Positions 8,344 to 17,575 of a stretch of 64,000 nucleotides of DNA are shown one piece after another. This DNA comes from Hyphomonadaceae bacterium (lineage in GTDB: Bacteria > Pseudomonadota > Alphaproteobacteria > Caulobacterales > Aquidulcibacteraceae). The stretch covers positions 353,568-417,567 of the forward strand of contig JALHQO010000001.1 in NCBI GenBank assembly GCA_022841905.1, in the 5' to 3' direction. The number at the start of each line of letters is the position of its first letter. Position 1 is the stretch's first letter. Below the pieces are notes generated by a model. The model was not told the origin of the DNA. It saw only the letters and a list, made by a program, of their open reading frames with translations, and made no database searches. Position numbers and translations under genes: made by a program.

Positions 8344-9490
8344 AAGCGTCGTCGACCGAGACTTTGCCGTCTTTCAGCTTCAGCGCCAGCTTGCCGTGCT
8401 TTAGCGCCAGGGCGCGTTCGCCGAACACTTGCCGGCGCCAGCCGCGCAGGGCGGCGACATTGGCGTCGTCGCTGGCAGCGATTGCTTCGACATCGGCGGC
8501 GGAGGCGATCAGACGCGGCGCGACTTGATGGCGCTCGGCCTCAAAGCGTAGCAGCACTTTGAGTAACTCTACTGTCGGCCCAAGACCTGACGGCAGCGGC
8601 GGCAGCCGTTCGTGTTTGTAAACTGCGCGGTCTGGATCGTTGAAGGCGCGCTCGAGCGCCTGGATCAGCTCTTGGGCGCCGCGCGAATTGCCGAAGCCGC
8701 GCGGCACCGCACGCATGCGATCGAAGTCGCTGGCGTTTTTCGGGCGCAGCTCGGCGATCTCGTAAAGCGCTTCGTCTTTCACCACGCGTCCGCGCGGCAC
8801 GTCGCGTAATTGCGCCTGACGCTCGCGCCAAGCGGCGGCGACTTGCAGGCCGAGGACATAGTCAGCCGTCGTCTTGCGCAGCTTCAGGCGCTCCCAGGCG
8901 TTCTCCGGCGTCGTGTCGTAGATGTCGGGATTGAGCAGGTTGGCGTGTTCTTCATCGAGCCAGCTCAAGCGGTTCTCACGTTCGAGCTTGTCGTGCATCT
9001 TCGGATAGAGATCGTGCAGGTGGGTGACGTCAGCCAGCGCGTAAGCAAGTTGGTTTTCCGAGAGCGGACGGCGGCTCCAATCGGTGAAGCGCGAAGACTT
9101 GTCCAAGCGCCGCTTCAGCACCTGCTGCACCAGCGCATCGTAGGCGACGGTATCGCCATAGCCGCAGGCCATGGCTGCAATTTGGGTGTCGAACACCGGA
9201 TGCGGCAGCGTCGTGCCGAGCTTGAGGAAAATTTCCAGATCCTGGCGAGCGGCGTGGAAGACCTTCAGCACGTTGCGATTGGCCATCAGCGTCATGAACG
9301 GCGCCAGATCGAGGCCCTCGGCGAGCGGATCAATTACCCCCTCGACCCCCGTCGCCGCCGCCTGGATCAGGCAGAGCTTGGGCCAATAGGTGGTCTCGCG
9401 CATGAATTCGGTGTCGACCGCCACGAAGGGTTGCTCGGCCCATTCCTGGCATATCGCCTCAAGGTCGGCGGTGTTGGTGATGACGCGCAT
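8342..9490 (-). CDS. rnd: Ribonuclease D
   Basis: A 382-residue 3'-5' exoribonuclease of the DEDD superfamily that trims tRNA and other structured RNA 3' ends. Motifs are visible: ExoI VAVDTEF near residue 26, ExoII around FHAARQDLEIFLK, and ExoIII Y-x3-D as YALADV near residue 170. HRDC-like helical domains fill the C-terminal half. The ATG at 9490 (MRVITNTADLE) fits the family N-terminus better than an upstream GTG at 9511; neither has a clear ribosome site. rnd and aspS lie near ppk-ppx, an order known in Caulobacter relatives, although here the phytase block and several small genes intervene. Confidence 0.93.
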   Translation of the reverse strand: MRVITNTADLEAICQEWAEQPFVAVDTEFMRETTYWPKLCLIQAAATGVEGVIDPLAEGLDLAPFMTLMANRNVLKVFHAARQDLEIFLKLGTTLPHPVFDTQIAAMACGYGDTVAYDALVQQVLKRRLDKSSRFTDWSRRPLSENQLAYALADVTHLHDLYPKMHDKLERENRLSWLDEEHANLLNPDIYDTTPENAWERLKLRKTTADYVLGLQVAAAWRERQAQLRDVPRGRVVKDEALYEIAELRPKNASDFDRMRAVPRGFGNSRGAQELIQALERAFNDPDRAVYKHERLPPLPSGLGPTVELLKVLLRFEAERHQVAPRLIASAADVEAIAASDDANVAALRGWRRQVFGERALALKHGKLALKLKDGKVSVDDA

Positions 9491-9593
9491 TGGAAGGGTG
9501 GTTGCGGCCACCGGGCGGCTGGGTCAAGGGCCGGCGCTGGTTTGGCCCGCCTCCTGCGACACTGGTTCCGAAATGATCTGGAGTTGCGCCGAT

Positions 9594-10115
9594 ATGAAAC
9601 GCGCCGCGCTGTTTGCCGCCTTGTTCGCCTTAACGACCCCCGCTTTCGCGCAGGTCGCCGACACGGGCGGGCCCATGACGGACCAGGCCGTACGCGACGC
9701 CATCGCTGAGCGAGTGCGAGGCGGGGCCTCGTGCGCCTCCTGCGACCTCTTCCAGATCGATCTGGCCTACCAGAATGTCTCCGGTCGCGATTTCCATGGC
9801 TCGCGTATCCGCCAGGCCGATTTGACCATCGCCATCGCCGACCGGACCAATTTTTCGGACGCCAACCTCTCGCTGACCAACATGTTTGGCATGCGCGCCA
9901 CTCGCGCCGACTTCACCGGCGCGAACCTCTCCGGCGCGTCTTTGGTGGGCGTCCATTTTGGGGGCGCGCGCATGGGTGAGGCGGTGCTGACGGGCGCCAA
10001 TGCGTCCGGCGCGGAACTTTCCGATGCGATCGGGCTGACCCAGGAACAGCTGAATACTGCTTGCGGTGACGGAACAACCACGCTGCCCGCCGGGATGACT
10101 ATCCCACGTTGCTGA
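9594..10115 (+). CDS. Secreted pentapeptide-repeat protein 1
   Basis: A 173-residue protein starting with a Sec signal peptide (MKRAALFAALF...PAFAQ); the ATG at 9594 is chosen because the signal begins there, with CTGGAG upstream. After a CASC motif come about ten A(D/N)LxX-type pentapeptides (such as DFHGS, ADLTI, ANLSL, ADFTG, ANLSG), which build a right-handed quadrilateral beta-helix. The C-terminus has a conserved tail, GLTQEQLNTACGDGTTTLP...C. The same CxxC plus tail layout occurs in the next gene, so the two are tandem paralogues. It is divergent from rnd. No function can be assigned; a periplasmic structural or binding role is possible. Confidence 0.85.
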   Translation: MKRAALFAALFALTTPAFAQVADTGGPMTDQAVRDAIAERVRGGASCASCDLFQIDLAYQNVSGRDFHGSRIRQADLTIAIADRTNFSDANLSLTNMFGMRATRADFTGANLSGASLVGVHFGGARMGEAVLTGANASGAELSDAIGLTQEQLNTACGDGTTTLPAGMTIPRC

Positions 10116-10187
10116 AACAATAAGTAACAATCCTCGCTTACTGCATGTTTAGTAGCGGGAACACTTGGCCAGGCCTACGTCGGCGCC

Positions 10188-10736
10188 GTGCTGACACAAT
10201 TTCGCCTCGCGCTGATCGTGGCGGCCATGCTGGCGACAGTGTGGACGGGTCAAGCGCTCGCGTTCTGGCCGTTCGGCGGCGTCACCCGCATTGCGATCGC
10301 GCCGGCTTATGGCGGCGTCTGCGAAGATTGCGATCTGTCGGGCCGATTGCTGGTCGGCGCGAAGATGACGAACTCCGTGTTCAATCGCAGCGATTTTTCT
10401 GGCGCGGTAATGACGCGCGTTGATGGCTCGGGTTCAGAGTTTGAAGGCGCGGACTTTACCGAGACGGACTTGCGCCGCGCCACGTTTGTAGACGCCTATT
10501 GTCCGCGCGCGCGCTTCGAACGCGCGATGTTGGCGAACGCTGACGGCAGCGGGGCGGATTTTTCGCGCGCGAGCTTTGCTGGCGCTGACGTTAGCAACAT
10601 GAACCTCGAAGGCGCGGATATCTCCGGCGCCGATCTCCGCGGCGCGCGCGGGCTGACGCAAGCGCAACTGGATGAAGCCTGTGGCGATGCGCGAACGCGG
10701 TTGCCGCGCGGGCTGCGTGTAGGGCAGTGTCGCTAG
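10188..10736 (+). CDS. Secreted pentapeptide-repeat protein 2
   Basis: A 182-residue paralogue of the preceding gene, beginning at GTG. A signal peptide (MLTQFRLALIVAAMLATVW...ALA) is followed by VCEDCDL, a CxxC placed as in the first paralogue, then pentapeptides (SDFSG, ADFTE, TDLRR, ADGSG, ADFSR, ADVSN, ADISG, ADLRG). It ends in the same tail: GLTQAQLDEACGDARTRLP..L...C. The tail and cysteine pattern suggest disulfides capping the ends of the helix in the periplasm, an inference from the conserved Cys positions. A 72-base gap separates the two paralogues, so they may be cotranscribed. Function unknown. Confidence 0.85.
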   Translation: MLTQFRLALIVAAMLATVWTGQALAFWPFGGVTRIAIAPAYGGVCEDCDLSGRLLVGAKMTNSVFNRSDFSGAVMTRVDGSGSEFEGADFTETDLRRATFVDAYCPRARFERAMLANADGSGADFSRASFAGADVSNMNLEGADISGADLRGARGLTQAQLDEACGDARTRLPRGLRVGQCR

Positions 10737-10760
10737 CCGGTTGCGGCTGGGGACTTTGCG

Positions 10761-11279
10761 ATGAGATTTTCGATTTTGCTTGCAGCGGTCCTGACGCTAG
10801 GCGCGTGCGCGACGGCTGGCGGGAGCGAGCCTGCGGCAGCGCCTAGCTTTGTCGTCAACGCTGGTGAACCGGCGCCTGCTCAGGCTCGGTTCCTGACCCA
10901 GTGCATCAGCGCTTCAATCGCGGACTCAAGCTTCGACCGCGAAGCGAATGTGTTGCGGTTCCACTGCAACGGCGCGTCGGCGCAGAGTTTCTACGACGCG
11001 CTTGCTACATGGAGCCCCGGCATTGGCGCCGAGTATCAAGCCGAAGGCCGCATGTGGCGTTTCACGACGCCGATCGAACAGAATCCATCGTTTCGCGACT
11101 ACTACACATTCGATGGCGCGCGCCATGAATGCACGGTGGTGCTGAACGTCGGTGAGTTCTTGAGCAACCGACGCGTTAACTCTTCGCCTGCTCCACCACC
11201 CGAATGTGCAGTTCTTTCAGCTGCTTCGGCGTCACTTCGCCCGGCGCGTTCATCATCAAGTCTTGGGCTTGCTGATTGA
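10761..11279 (+). CDS. Putative lipoprotein of unknown function, overlapping the aspS 3' end
   Basis: A 172-residue reading frame with a lipoprotein signal ([17 protein letters not shown], lipobox LGAC) and an Ala/Pro linker, then a small domain containing [18 protein letters not shown] and [14 protein letters not shown] do not recognise the family. It lies 24 bases after the second pentapeptide gene on the same strand. The last ~35 codons (from 11176) run antisense through the 3' end of aspS and have a low-complexity Ser/Ala/Pro composition unlike the rest. The natural end may once have been near VLNVGEFL, with readthrough into the neighbour after loss of a stop. Expression as a lipoprotein is likely; the C-terminus is doubtful. 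Confidence 0.65.
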   Translation: MRFSILLAAVLTLGACATAGGSEPAAAPSFVVNAGEPAPAQARFLTQCISASIADSSFDREANVLRFHCNGASAQSFYDALATWSPGIGAEYQAEGRMWRFTTPIEQNPSFRDYYTFDGARHECTVVLNVGEFLSNRRVNSSPAPPPECAVLSAASASLRPARSSSSLGLAD

Positions 11280-12978
11280 ATGGGAAGACGATGACTTCGC
11301 GGATGTTGTCGACGCCGGCGAGCAGCATGACGATGCGGTCCACGCCCGGGGCCGAGCCGCCGTGCGGCGGCGCGCCATAGCGGAAGGCGTTCAGCATGCC
11401 GCCGAACTTGTCTTCGACGACGCTTTGCGGATAGCCGGCGAGTTCGAACGCCTTGACCATGATCTCGGGCTTGTGATTGCGGATCGCGCCTGAGCTCAAC
11501 TCAACGCCGTTGCAGACGATGTCGTACTGGAACGCTGTGATCTTTTCGATCGTCTCGCGGTCGTTGACGTCGAGCTTCAAGAATTTCTCATGGTCGTAGT
11601 TCGGCATCGAGAAGGGGTTGTGCGAGAAGTCGATGCGCTTTTCTTCCTCGCTCCACTCGTACATCGGGAAGTCGACGATCCAACAGAACTTGAATTGCTC
11701 CTTGTCGGAGAGGTTCAGTTCGTCGGCGACCTTGTTGCGCGCGATGCCGGCGAATTTGTAGAACACGCTCGGATCGCCCGCGACGAAGAATGCCGCATCG
11801 CCGACCTTCAAGCCAAGCTGATTGCGGATCGCTTCGGCTTTTTCCGCGCCGATGTTTTTGGCGATTGGGCCAGCGCCGCCTTCCTCGCCTTCGCGCCAGA
11901 AGATATAGCCCAGACCCGGCTGGCCTTCGCCTTGCGCCCAGGAATTCATGCGATCCGCGAACGCACGCGAGCCGCCGTTCGGCGCGGGCACGGCCCACAC
12001 TGCCGTCTTCGGCTTTTCCAAAATGCGCGCGAACAGGCCGAAGCCGCCGCCGCGGAAATGGTCGCTCACGTCTTGCAGGATGAGCGGGTTGCGCAAGTCG
12101 GGTTTGTCAGAGCCATACTTGGCGATGGCTTCGGCGTAGGGAATGCGCGGAAACTCAGCCGCAGGCGTCACGCGCTTGCCGTTGCCGAATTCCTCGAACA
12201 CGCCGGCGAGCACTGGGCCGATGGCGTTGAACACGTCTTCCTGCGTGACGAAGCTCATCTCGAAGTCGAGCTGGTAGAATTCGCCCGGGCTGCGGTCAGC
12301 GCGCGCGTCTTCGTCGCGGAAGCAGGGCGCGATTTGGAAATACTTGTCGAAGCCCGCGACCATGAGCAGCTGCTTGAATTGCTGCGGCGCCTGCGGCAGC
12401 GCGTAGAACTTGCCGGGATGCAGACGCGACGGCACCAGAAAGTCGCGCGCGCCTTCGGGGCTCGACGCCGTCAGGATCGGCGTTTGAAATTCTGTGAAGC
12501 CCTGATCGATCATGCGCCGGCGCAGTGAAGCAATCACTTGGCTGCGCAGCAGGATCGACTTGTGCAGCTTCTCGCGGCGCAGATCGAGGAAACGATACTT
12601 GAGGCGTAGCTCTTCCGGATAATCGGGTTCGCCGAATACCGGCAGCGGCAGCTCTTCGGCCGCGCCAAGCACTTCGAGCGCCGTCGCCTGCACTTCAATC
12701 GCACCCGTCGGCAGGTTTGCGTTCACCGTTTCCTTGGTGCGCTCGACCACCTTGCCGTCGATCTGGATCACGCTCTCGGCGCGCACTTTCTCCGCCGCCG
12801 CGAACGCGGGCGAAGATGGCGCGATGACGATCTGCGTCAGCCCGTAATTGTCGCGCAGATCGATGAACAACAGCCCGCCATGGTCGCGCTTGCGGTGGAC
12901 CCAGCCGGAGACGCGCACGTCCTTGTCGGCATCGCTCGGCCGGAGGGCGCCGCAGTCATGGGTACGGTAGGCGTGCAT
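11176..12978 (-). CDS. aspS: Aspartyl-tRNA synthetase
   Basis: A 600-residue bacterial-type class IIb AspRS, close to the usual 590-610. It charges tRNA-Asp (and tRNA-Asn in organisms using the transamidation route). An OB-fold anticodon domain covers about residues 1-110 ([21 protein letters not shown]). Motif 2 reads [21 protein letters not shown], the GAD insertion follows, and motif 3 is [16 protein letters not shown] near residue 555. The start is unambiguous. Its 3' end overlaps the lipoprotein gene by about 100 bases. Whether it is discriminating cannot be told without knowing if the genome has asnS. Confidence 0.96.
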   Translation of the reverse strand: MHAYRTHDCGALRPSDADKDVRVSGWVHRKRDHGGLLFIDLRDNYGLTQIVIAPSSPAFAAAEKVRAESVIQIDGKVVERTKETVNANLPTGAIEVQATALEVLGAAEELPLPVFGEPDYPEELRLKYRFLDLRREKLHKSILLRSQVIASLRRRMIDQGFTEFQTPILTASSPEGARDFLVPSRLHPGKFYALPQAPQQFKQLLMVAGFDKYFQIAPCFRDEDARADRSPGEFYQLDFEMSFVTQEDVFNAIGPVLAGVFEEFGNGKRVTPAAEFPRIPYAEAIAKYGSDKPDLRNPLILQDVSDHFRGGGFGLFARILEKPKTAVWAVPAPNGGSRAFADRMNSWAQGEGQPGLGYIFWREGEEGGAGPIAKNIGAEKAEAIRNQLGLKVGDAAFFVAGDPSVFYKFAGIARNKVADELNLSDKEQFKFCWIVDFPMYEWSEEEKRIDFSHNPFSMPNYDHEKFLKLDVNDRETIEKITAFQYDIVCNGVELSSGAIRNHKPEIMVKAFELAGYPQSVVEDKFGGMLNAFRYGAPPHGGSAPGVDRIVMLLAGVDNIREVIVFPFNQQAQDLMMNAPGEVTPKQLKELHIRVVEQAKS

Positions 12979-13084
12979 AGGGGCTCCAAAACCGAGTCGA
13001 GCGTGGCGAAATTTCGAGCGGACAGGCGCATGTCCGGCCCGCTTGTGTCAAGCGCAGGACTGACCGTGTTGGCCGTTCGGGCTC

Positions 13085-15898
13085 TTAGCCGCCGCTCGCC
13101 TCGCCCTTCGCCCCGCAAGCGGCGCAGACGCCGGTTTGCTCAACCGTGAAATGGCCGCAGGCGTCGCATGGTTCGGCGCGATATCCGGTGGCTGCCGGTT
13201 TAGCCGGTGCGATCTTGGCTTCGCGGCGGTCGCGGATGTTTTCGACGGCCGTCTTCGGGCGGAGCATGACGAGATTGTCCGGCGAGGCGCCGCGCGAGAA
13301 GCCGCGCGAGATCAGGCGCGCCGCGCTCTCGGCATCGATGGCGCGCTTGTTCAAGCCATCGCCGCGCGCGTCGAACGGATCGACCTGAGCGAGATCGCCG
13401 CGGCCGAGATAGGAGACCGCCAGTTCGCGGAAGATGTAGTCGAGGATCGAGGTGGCGTGACGGATGGTTTCGTTGCCTTTGACCTCGCCCGCTGGCTCGA
13501 AGCGCGTGAACAAGAAGGCGTCCACGTACTCTTCCAGCGGCACGCCGTATTGCAGGCCGATCGAGATCGAGATGGCGAAATTGTTCATCAGCGAGCGGAA
13601 GGCGGCGCCTTCCTTGTGCAGGTCGATGAAGATCTCGCCGAGCTCGCCGTCATCGTACTCGCCAGTGTGCAGATAAACTTTATGGCCGCCGACGACGGAT
13701 TTCTGGATGTAGCCCTTGCGCCGCTCAGGCAGGCGGCGGCGTCCTTCATGGGCCGCCGGCGTCTCGCCGGCACTTTTCGCCTTGGTCTCCGCAGCCGCGG
13801 GCGAGGAAGCTGGCGCCGGAAGCGAATCTTCTTCGATCGGCGCGAGCGTCAGCGTGATCGGCGGCGCTTCGACGTGAATGGCGATAAGCGATGCGTTCGC
13901 GGCTTGCGCTGACTCCAACAGCATCGCGCGCCGTTCGATGTCGGCGCCGGCCAGCGTCAGCGTGAGCGCAGCGCGGGCGAACGGTGAGACCGCTGCCGCG
14001 AAGGCGATGCGCGCGTCCGGGCTGATGGTGTGCTCGGTGGCGAACACGGCGGCGTGCGCGGGCGCAAGCGCGCTTGCGTGGGTGAAATCGGCGCTGCCCA
14101 TGCAATAGGCTTCAGCGGCGGCGATTTCGTCTTCGCTGAAGCCCAACGTCATCAGCAAATCGCCGCGCTTACCGGCCGCCACGTCCGGCGGCAACTTCAG
14201 CACGTCTTCGCAAAGCTCCGGCCCGATCACGAGCGGATGCACGGCGGCGCGCAGATTGAACGCGTCGGCGGCTGCTTCTTCGATGGCTTCGAGCGCGGGC
14301 TCGGTCAGGCCTTTGGCGGCGAGCGCATCGAGGCTGACGCCCGGCGCGCCGCGCAGCGTGCGCCGGCCTTCGATGTGGAGCGCCAGCGCTTCGATCGCAT
14401 CGCCATCATAACCGAGCGCGGCGAGGCCGACGCGTGCGTCATCGGTGAGAACGCGGCCGAAGCCGCCGTCTTCGCGTTCGCCATAGGCTGACGGTGCAGC
14501 ACGCGGCGCGATGCCGGCGGCGTTCGCGCCGAGGCGGCGGGCGCTGGCGATATCGTCGGCGAACGCGATGGCGACGGACAGGCGCAGGCCGCTTGTCTTG
14601 GAGGCTGGCAGCGCGCGGTAGATCGCTTGCGCGCGCCCGGCGATCTCGCCTTTGAGCGTCGCGGCTGCATCGCGCGCCGCTTTGACGGCGTTCTCTTCGG
14701 CGCGGCGCGTGCGCGACCAATCCGGATAAGCGCTCGTCGCTTGCGCCAGCGTGACGCTTTCGGAAATCGCGGCTGCATGCGCCAGCGCTGCGACGCTGGC
14801 GGCCAGCGTGCGGGCTTCGTCGCTGTCATAAGCTAGGCCTGCGCGCATAATCAGTGCTGCCACGCCTTCGAGGCGGATCAGAATTGGGCGGCGTGGTGAT
14901 GCGCTATGGCCGCCATGTGCGCCGTCGATTGCGCGACAGATGGCGCGGATGGCGGTATCGAACGCGTCGCTGTCGAAGCCGGTGTCGGCGTGATGGAAGC
15001 GCGGTAGCGCTACGCTTGCGGCGATGACGCTGCATTCGGCGTCCGACGATGCGGCGCCTGTTGGATCGATGGCGCCAGGCGTGAGCGCCGTGATCGCGTG
15101 CGCGCTCGCTTCTGGTGCGGCGATGACGATGCGGCGGCGCGCGCTGTCGGCGCCGGCGTCCAATGCTGCGCTATATGCGCCGCGCGCGACGGCGCCGGCG
15201 AGCGCTGCGACAATGTCGCCATCCGGCGCGCCGACGAGACGCGCAGCGGCGGCTTTGCGCTGAACGCCGCCATGTTCGAAGTTCATGCCGTTGCGCACGG
15301 CTTCGATAGCGAGCTCAGCGAGCGCTGCATCGAGCGCGCGTGCGCCGGCTGCCAGTGCTGCACTGGCGCGTGTGCGCGCGAGATCATCGGCGATCAGCGC
15401 CGGCGCTGCGTCGGTGCTTGGGCGTACGAGGATGGCCGCGCCCTGTGTGGCGGATGGGTCGGCGATGCGCGCGGCTGCGTCGAGCGCGTCGAGTGCTGCT
15501 TGGCTTGGCGCGCCGGCAATGCCGATGCGTGCGCCGGCCGCGAGCAGGGTTTGCGCGCGGGCGAGCGCTTCGAGTTCGTCGCGACGCTCCGCTGGCCAGT
15601 TGAGCAGCGCGATCGAAGTTGTGAGTTCCGCCCCTGGTGAGAGTGCAGCGCGCATGAGCGGCGGATCGAACATGATCTTGCCGGCGCTCAACAGGTGCTC
15701 GAGCTGGTCGGCCAGGCCCTCATTGTCGGCCCAGTTGGCCAGCCGCGCGGCCAGGCGCTCAATAGCGTCGCTCACGCTCAGACCTGACGAAGTTTCGACC
15801 GCCAGACCCGCCTCAAGCGCGGCCTGGATCATCGTCTCGGACCAAGCCGGGGGCGCGTGCGCCGCCAGACGTGTCTCCTGGTCGAACTCCTGGGCCAT
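13085..15898 (-). CDS. Degenerate NrdJ (B12-dependent ribonucleotide reductase)-like protein with TSCPD domain
   Basis: A 937-residue protein; ATG 15898 is chosen for its GAGGGAGG site. The last ~210 residues closely resemble the C-terminus of alphaproteobacterial Nrd[38 protein letters not shown] (the TSCPD domain, ~726-830), and a terminal zinc ribbon (Cys911, 914, 925, 928). The preceding region also follows NrdJ colinearly, for example [47 protein letters not shown]. Catalytic signatures are gone, however: no NPCSE-like Cys-x-Glu block, no PTGTIG loop, and the Cys-rich DCANPCG segment reads FATEHTI. The N-terminal half is Ala-rich and diverged. It is probably not a reductase; it may bind nucleotide or regulate. 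The frame is intact over 2.8 kb, so it is not a fresh pseudogene. Confidence 0.75.
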   Translation of the reverse strand: MAQEFDQETRLAAHAPPAWSETMIQAALEAGLAVETSSGLSVSDAIERLAARLANWADNEGLADQLEHLLSAGKIMFDPPLMRAALSPGAELTTSIALLNWPAERRDELEALARAQTLLAAGARIGIAGAPSQAALDALDAAARIADPSATQGAAILVRPSTDAAPALIADDLARTRASAALAAGARALDAALAELAIEAVRNGMNFEHGGVQRKAAAARLVGAPDGDIVAALAGAVARGAYSAALDAGADSARRRIVIAAPEASAHAITALTPGAIDPTGAASSDAECSVIAASVALPRFHHADTGFDSDAFDTAIRAICRAIDGAHGGHSASPRRPILIRLEGVAALIMRAGLAYDSDEARTLAASVAALAHAAAISESVTLAQATSAYPDWSRTRRAEENAVKAARDAAATLKGEIAGRAQAIYRALPASKTSGLRLSVAIAFADDIASARRLGANAAGIAPRAAPSAYGEREDGGFGRVLTDDARVGLAALGYDGDAIEALALHIEGRRTLRGAPGVSLDALAAKGLTEPALEAIEEAAADAFNLRAAVHPLVIGPELCEDVLKLPPDVAAGKRGDLLMTLGFSEDEIAAAEAYCMGSADFTHASALAPAHAAVFATEHTISPDARIAFAAAVSPFARAALTLTLAGADIERRAMLLESAQAANASLIAIHVEAPPITLTLAPIEEDSLPAPASSPAAAETKAKSAGETPAAHEGRRRLPERRKGYIQKSVVGGHKVYLHTGEYDDGELGEIFIDLHKEGAAFRSLMNNFAISISIGLQYGVPLEEYVDAFLFTRFEPAGEVKGNETIRHATSILDYIFRELAVSYLGRGDLAQVDPFDARGDGLNKRAIDAESAARLISRGFSRGASPDNLVMLRPKTAVENIRDRREAKIAPAKPAATGYRAEPCDACGHFTVEQTGVCAACGAKGEASGG

Positions 15899-16093
15899 CG
15901 ACGCCTCCCTCTTGCGGCTGCGAAGATACCCTTGCTTCGGCGCCGCAATCAATATGTAGTATGTGACAATTGGGAATAACCCCCACTGATTGTTGCGCAG
16001 GCGGACTGGACGGGGATAAGTCGCTTCGCCATAGTGCGCCGCGATTTGCTGGCCGGTGCGGAATCCGGCCCCTCGGGAGCCTCACAAAAGCCC

Positions 16094-16501
16094 ATGCTCA
16101 AACGGATTTTCACCTGGTGGAATGGCGCCACCCTGGGCGCGCTGTTCGATATTGGCCGGCGCGGGGCTTTCGTGGGCGAAGACGAGCAAGGCAACAAATA
16201 TTACGAGGAGCGCCGCCCAAGCATCGAAGGGCGCAAGCGCCGCTACGTGATTTATAACGGCCTCGCCGAAGCCTCGCGGGTGACGCCCGATTGGCATGGC
16301 TGGATGCACCACACGATGATCGATCCGCCGACCGTCTCGCCACTGAAGCGGCAGAAGTGGGAAAAGCCGCACGAACCGAACCTGACCGGTACGATCCGCG
16401 CTTATCGTCCGAAAGGCTCGCTCGCGCGCGGCGGCGTTAGGCAGGCGTCAACGGCCGACTACGAGGCTTGGTCGCCTGGTGATTCGGAGAAGCAGCCGTG
16501 A
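16094..16501 (+). CDS. NADH:ubiquinone oxidoreductase subunit NDUFA12 family
   Basis: A 135-residue homologue of the complex I accessory subunit NDUFA12 (B17.2), found in mitochondria and alphaproteobacteria. The start at 16094 (MLKRIFTWWNGATLGALF) is chosen over an in-frame ATG 60 bases earlier because the family begins this way. Hallmarks are GNKYYEER, RRYVIYNG and the WHGWMHHTMIDPP block in the middle of the protein. It acts on the cytoplasmic arm of complex I, probably in stability or assembly. Its TGA overlaps the GTG start of mlaD (GTGA), so NDUFA12-mlaD-DUF2155 form a coupled unit, a linkage common in alphaproteobacteria. Confidence 0.93.
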   Translation: MLKRIFTWWNGATLGALFDIGRRGAFVGEDEQGNKYYEERRPSIEGRKRRYVIYNGLAEASRVTPDWHGWMHHTMIDPPTVSPLKRQKWEKPHEPNLTGTIRAYRPKGSLARGGVRQASTADYEAWSPGDSEKQP

Positions 16502-16974
16502 AGATCAATTTCGAGCGTTGGGGCGAGACCATTCTCGGCGCCGCAGTCGCGGTTGTCGCCGTTGGCTTTTTCGTCTTCGCCGGCGCGCAAGCGGGGCAGA
16601 CAGGCGCGAGCGGCGGTTACGAACTGATCGGCCGCTTCCAGCGCGTTGATGGCATCGCGGTCGGTTCGGACGTGCGTGTCTCCGGCGTGAAAGTCGGCGT
16701 CGTCCGCAGCGTCGAACTCGATCCTGACACATACATGGCGCTGTTGACGCTCACCATCGCCGAAGGCGTGCAAGTGCTGGACGATAGCACGGCGCGTGTT
16801 GCGTCCGATGGTTTGCTCGGCGGCGCCTATATCGCCATCGAGCCGGCGGGCATGGACGCGCTGGCAGCTGGCGCTGAAATTCCAAACACGCAAGGCGCGG
16901 TCGATCTGCTGACCTTGTTCGCAAGTTTCGCGCAAGGGCAGGGCGACGCCAACGCTGAGGAACCCGTTCAATGA
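16498..16974 (+). CDS. mlaD: MlaD, MCE-domain component of outer-membrane lipid asymmetry transport
   Basis: A 158-residue periplasmic lipid-transfer subunit. One N-terminal membrane helix (about residues 10-30) is followed by an MCE/MlaD domain (YELIGRFQRVDGIAVGSDVRVSGVKVG, then ARVASDGLLGGAYIAIEP). MlaD hexamers sit on the inner-membrane MlaFEDB complex and move phospholipids between membranes. The start is GTG within a GTGA overlap with the NDUFA12 gene, and the stop overlaps the next gene's ATG. mlaE/mlaF are not here, so as often in this class mlaD is split from the permease genes. Confidence 0.93.
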   Translation: MKINFERWGETILGAAVAVVAVGFFVFAGAQAGQTGASGGYELIGRFQRVDGIAVGSDVRVSGVKVGVVRSVELDPDTYMALLTLTIAEGVQVLDDSTARVASDGLLGGAYIAIEPAGMDALAAGAEIPNTQGAVDLLTLFASFAQGQGDANAEEPVQ

Positions 16975-17339
16975 TCCGTGCTTTCGTCGCCGCGCTTGTG
17001 ATCTTGTTTGCCGCCGTGGGCCCGGCCTACGCGCAACGCGCCGTGATCCGCGGCCTCGATAAGGTCACCGGCCACGCCCGCGATTATACCATCACGGTTG
17101 GCCGCTCGGTGCGCATCGGATCGCTCGAAGTGATTGCTCGCGCCTGCGACCGCAGCGCGCCGGAAGAAACGCCGGAAGTGCGCATTTATGTCGAAGTGTT
17201 CGACACGCCGCCGGTGCGCGAAGGCGAAGAGGCCGAGCGCCGCGAGATTTTCCACGGCTGGCTGTTCGCTTCGAGTCCCGGTCTCTCCGCCGTCGATCAT
17301 CCCACCTACGACATCTGGGCCGTCGACTGCCGCTCTTGA
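16971..17339 (+). CDS. DUF2155 domain periplasmic protein
   Basis: A 122-residue protein with a Sec signal peptide (MIRAFVAALVILFAAVGPAYAQ). The mature part matches DUF2155: AVIRGLDKVTGHARDYTITVG, then FHGWLFASSPGLSAVDHPTYDIWAVDCRS, with two cysteines (ACDR and VDCRS) that could form a disulfide. Function is unknown; the family is almost always beside NDUFA12/mlaD in alphaproteobacteria. Translation is coupled to mlaD (ATGA). An inverted-repeat element follows immediately and may end the transcript. Confidence 0.88.
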   Translation: MIRAFVAALVILFAAVGPAYAQRAVIRGLDKVTGHARDYTITVGRSVRIGSLEVIARACDRSAPEETPEVRIYVEVFDTPPVREGEEAERREIFHGWLFASSPGLSAVDHPTYDIWAVDCRS

Positions 17340-17345
17340 ACCGGT

Positions 17346-17490
17346 CCCTCCCTTGAAAAGGGAGGGTGTCAGATTGCGCGTAAGCGGAAGCTGACGGGTG
17401 GGATGAAGGCGCAGGTGTTTGATAGCAACGGCGCTTCCGCCCCGCCCGTCGCCAAACAAGTTTCGCGACACCCTCCCCTGGCGGGGAGGG
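17346..17490. repeat. Intergenic inverted-repeat element (GGGAGGGTGTC ends)
   Basis: A ~145-base palindromic element between the DUF2155 and DUF1761 genes. Each end is itself a hairpin: 9-bp CCCTCCCTT/AAGGGAGGG with loop GAA (17346-17366), and 8-bp CCCTCCCC/GGGGAGGG with loop TGGC (17471-17490). The hairpins face each other through an 11-bp perfect inverted repeat, GGGAGGGTGTC (17360-17370) with GACACCCTCCC (17467-17477). The interior also pairs partially. It has no coding potential and looks like a REP/MITE-type interspersed element; it may also stop transcription. Confidence 0.7.
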
Positions 17491-17575
17491 ATCGTAGTCG
17501 ACGCTTCGTTCCGCACGCAATTCAACTGAAACACGCCTGACTCAGCTAAACTCGCCCGCAAGGGAGGGCATGCTC

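Noticed and set aside
14305-14829. Overlapping minus-strand frame within the NrdJ-like gene
   Set aside because: Arg/Pro/Ser-rich frame-shifted shadow; no homology features.
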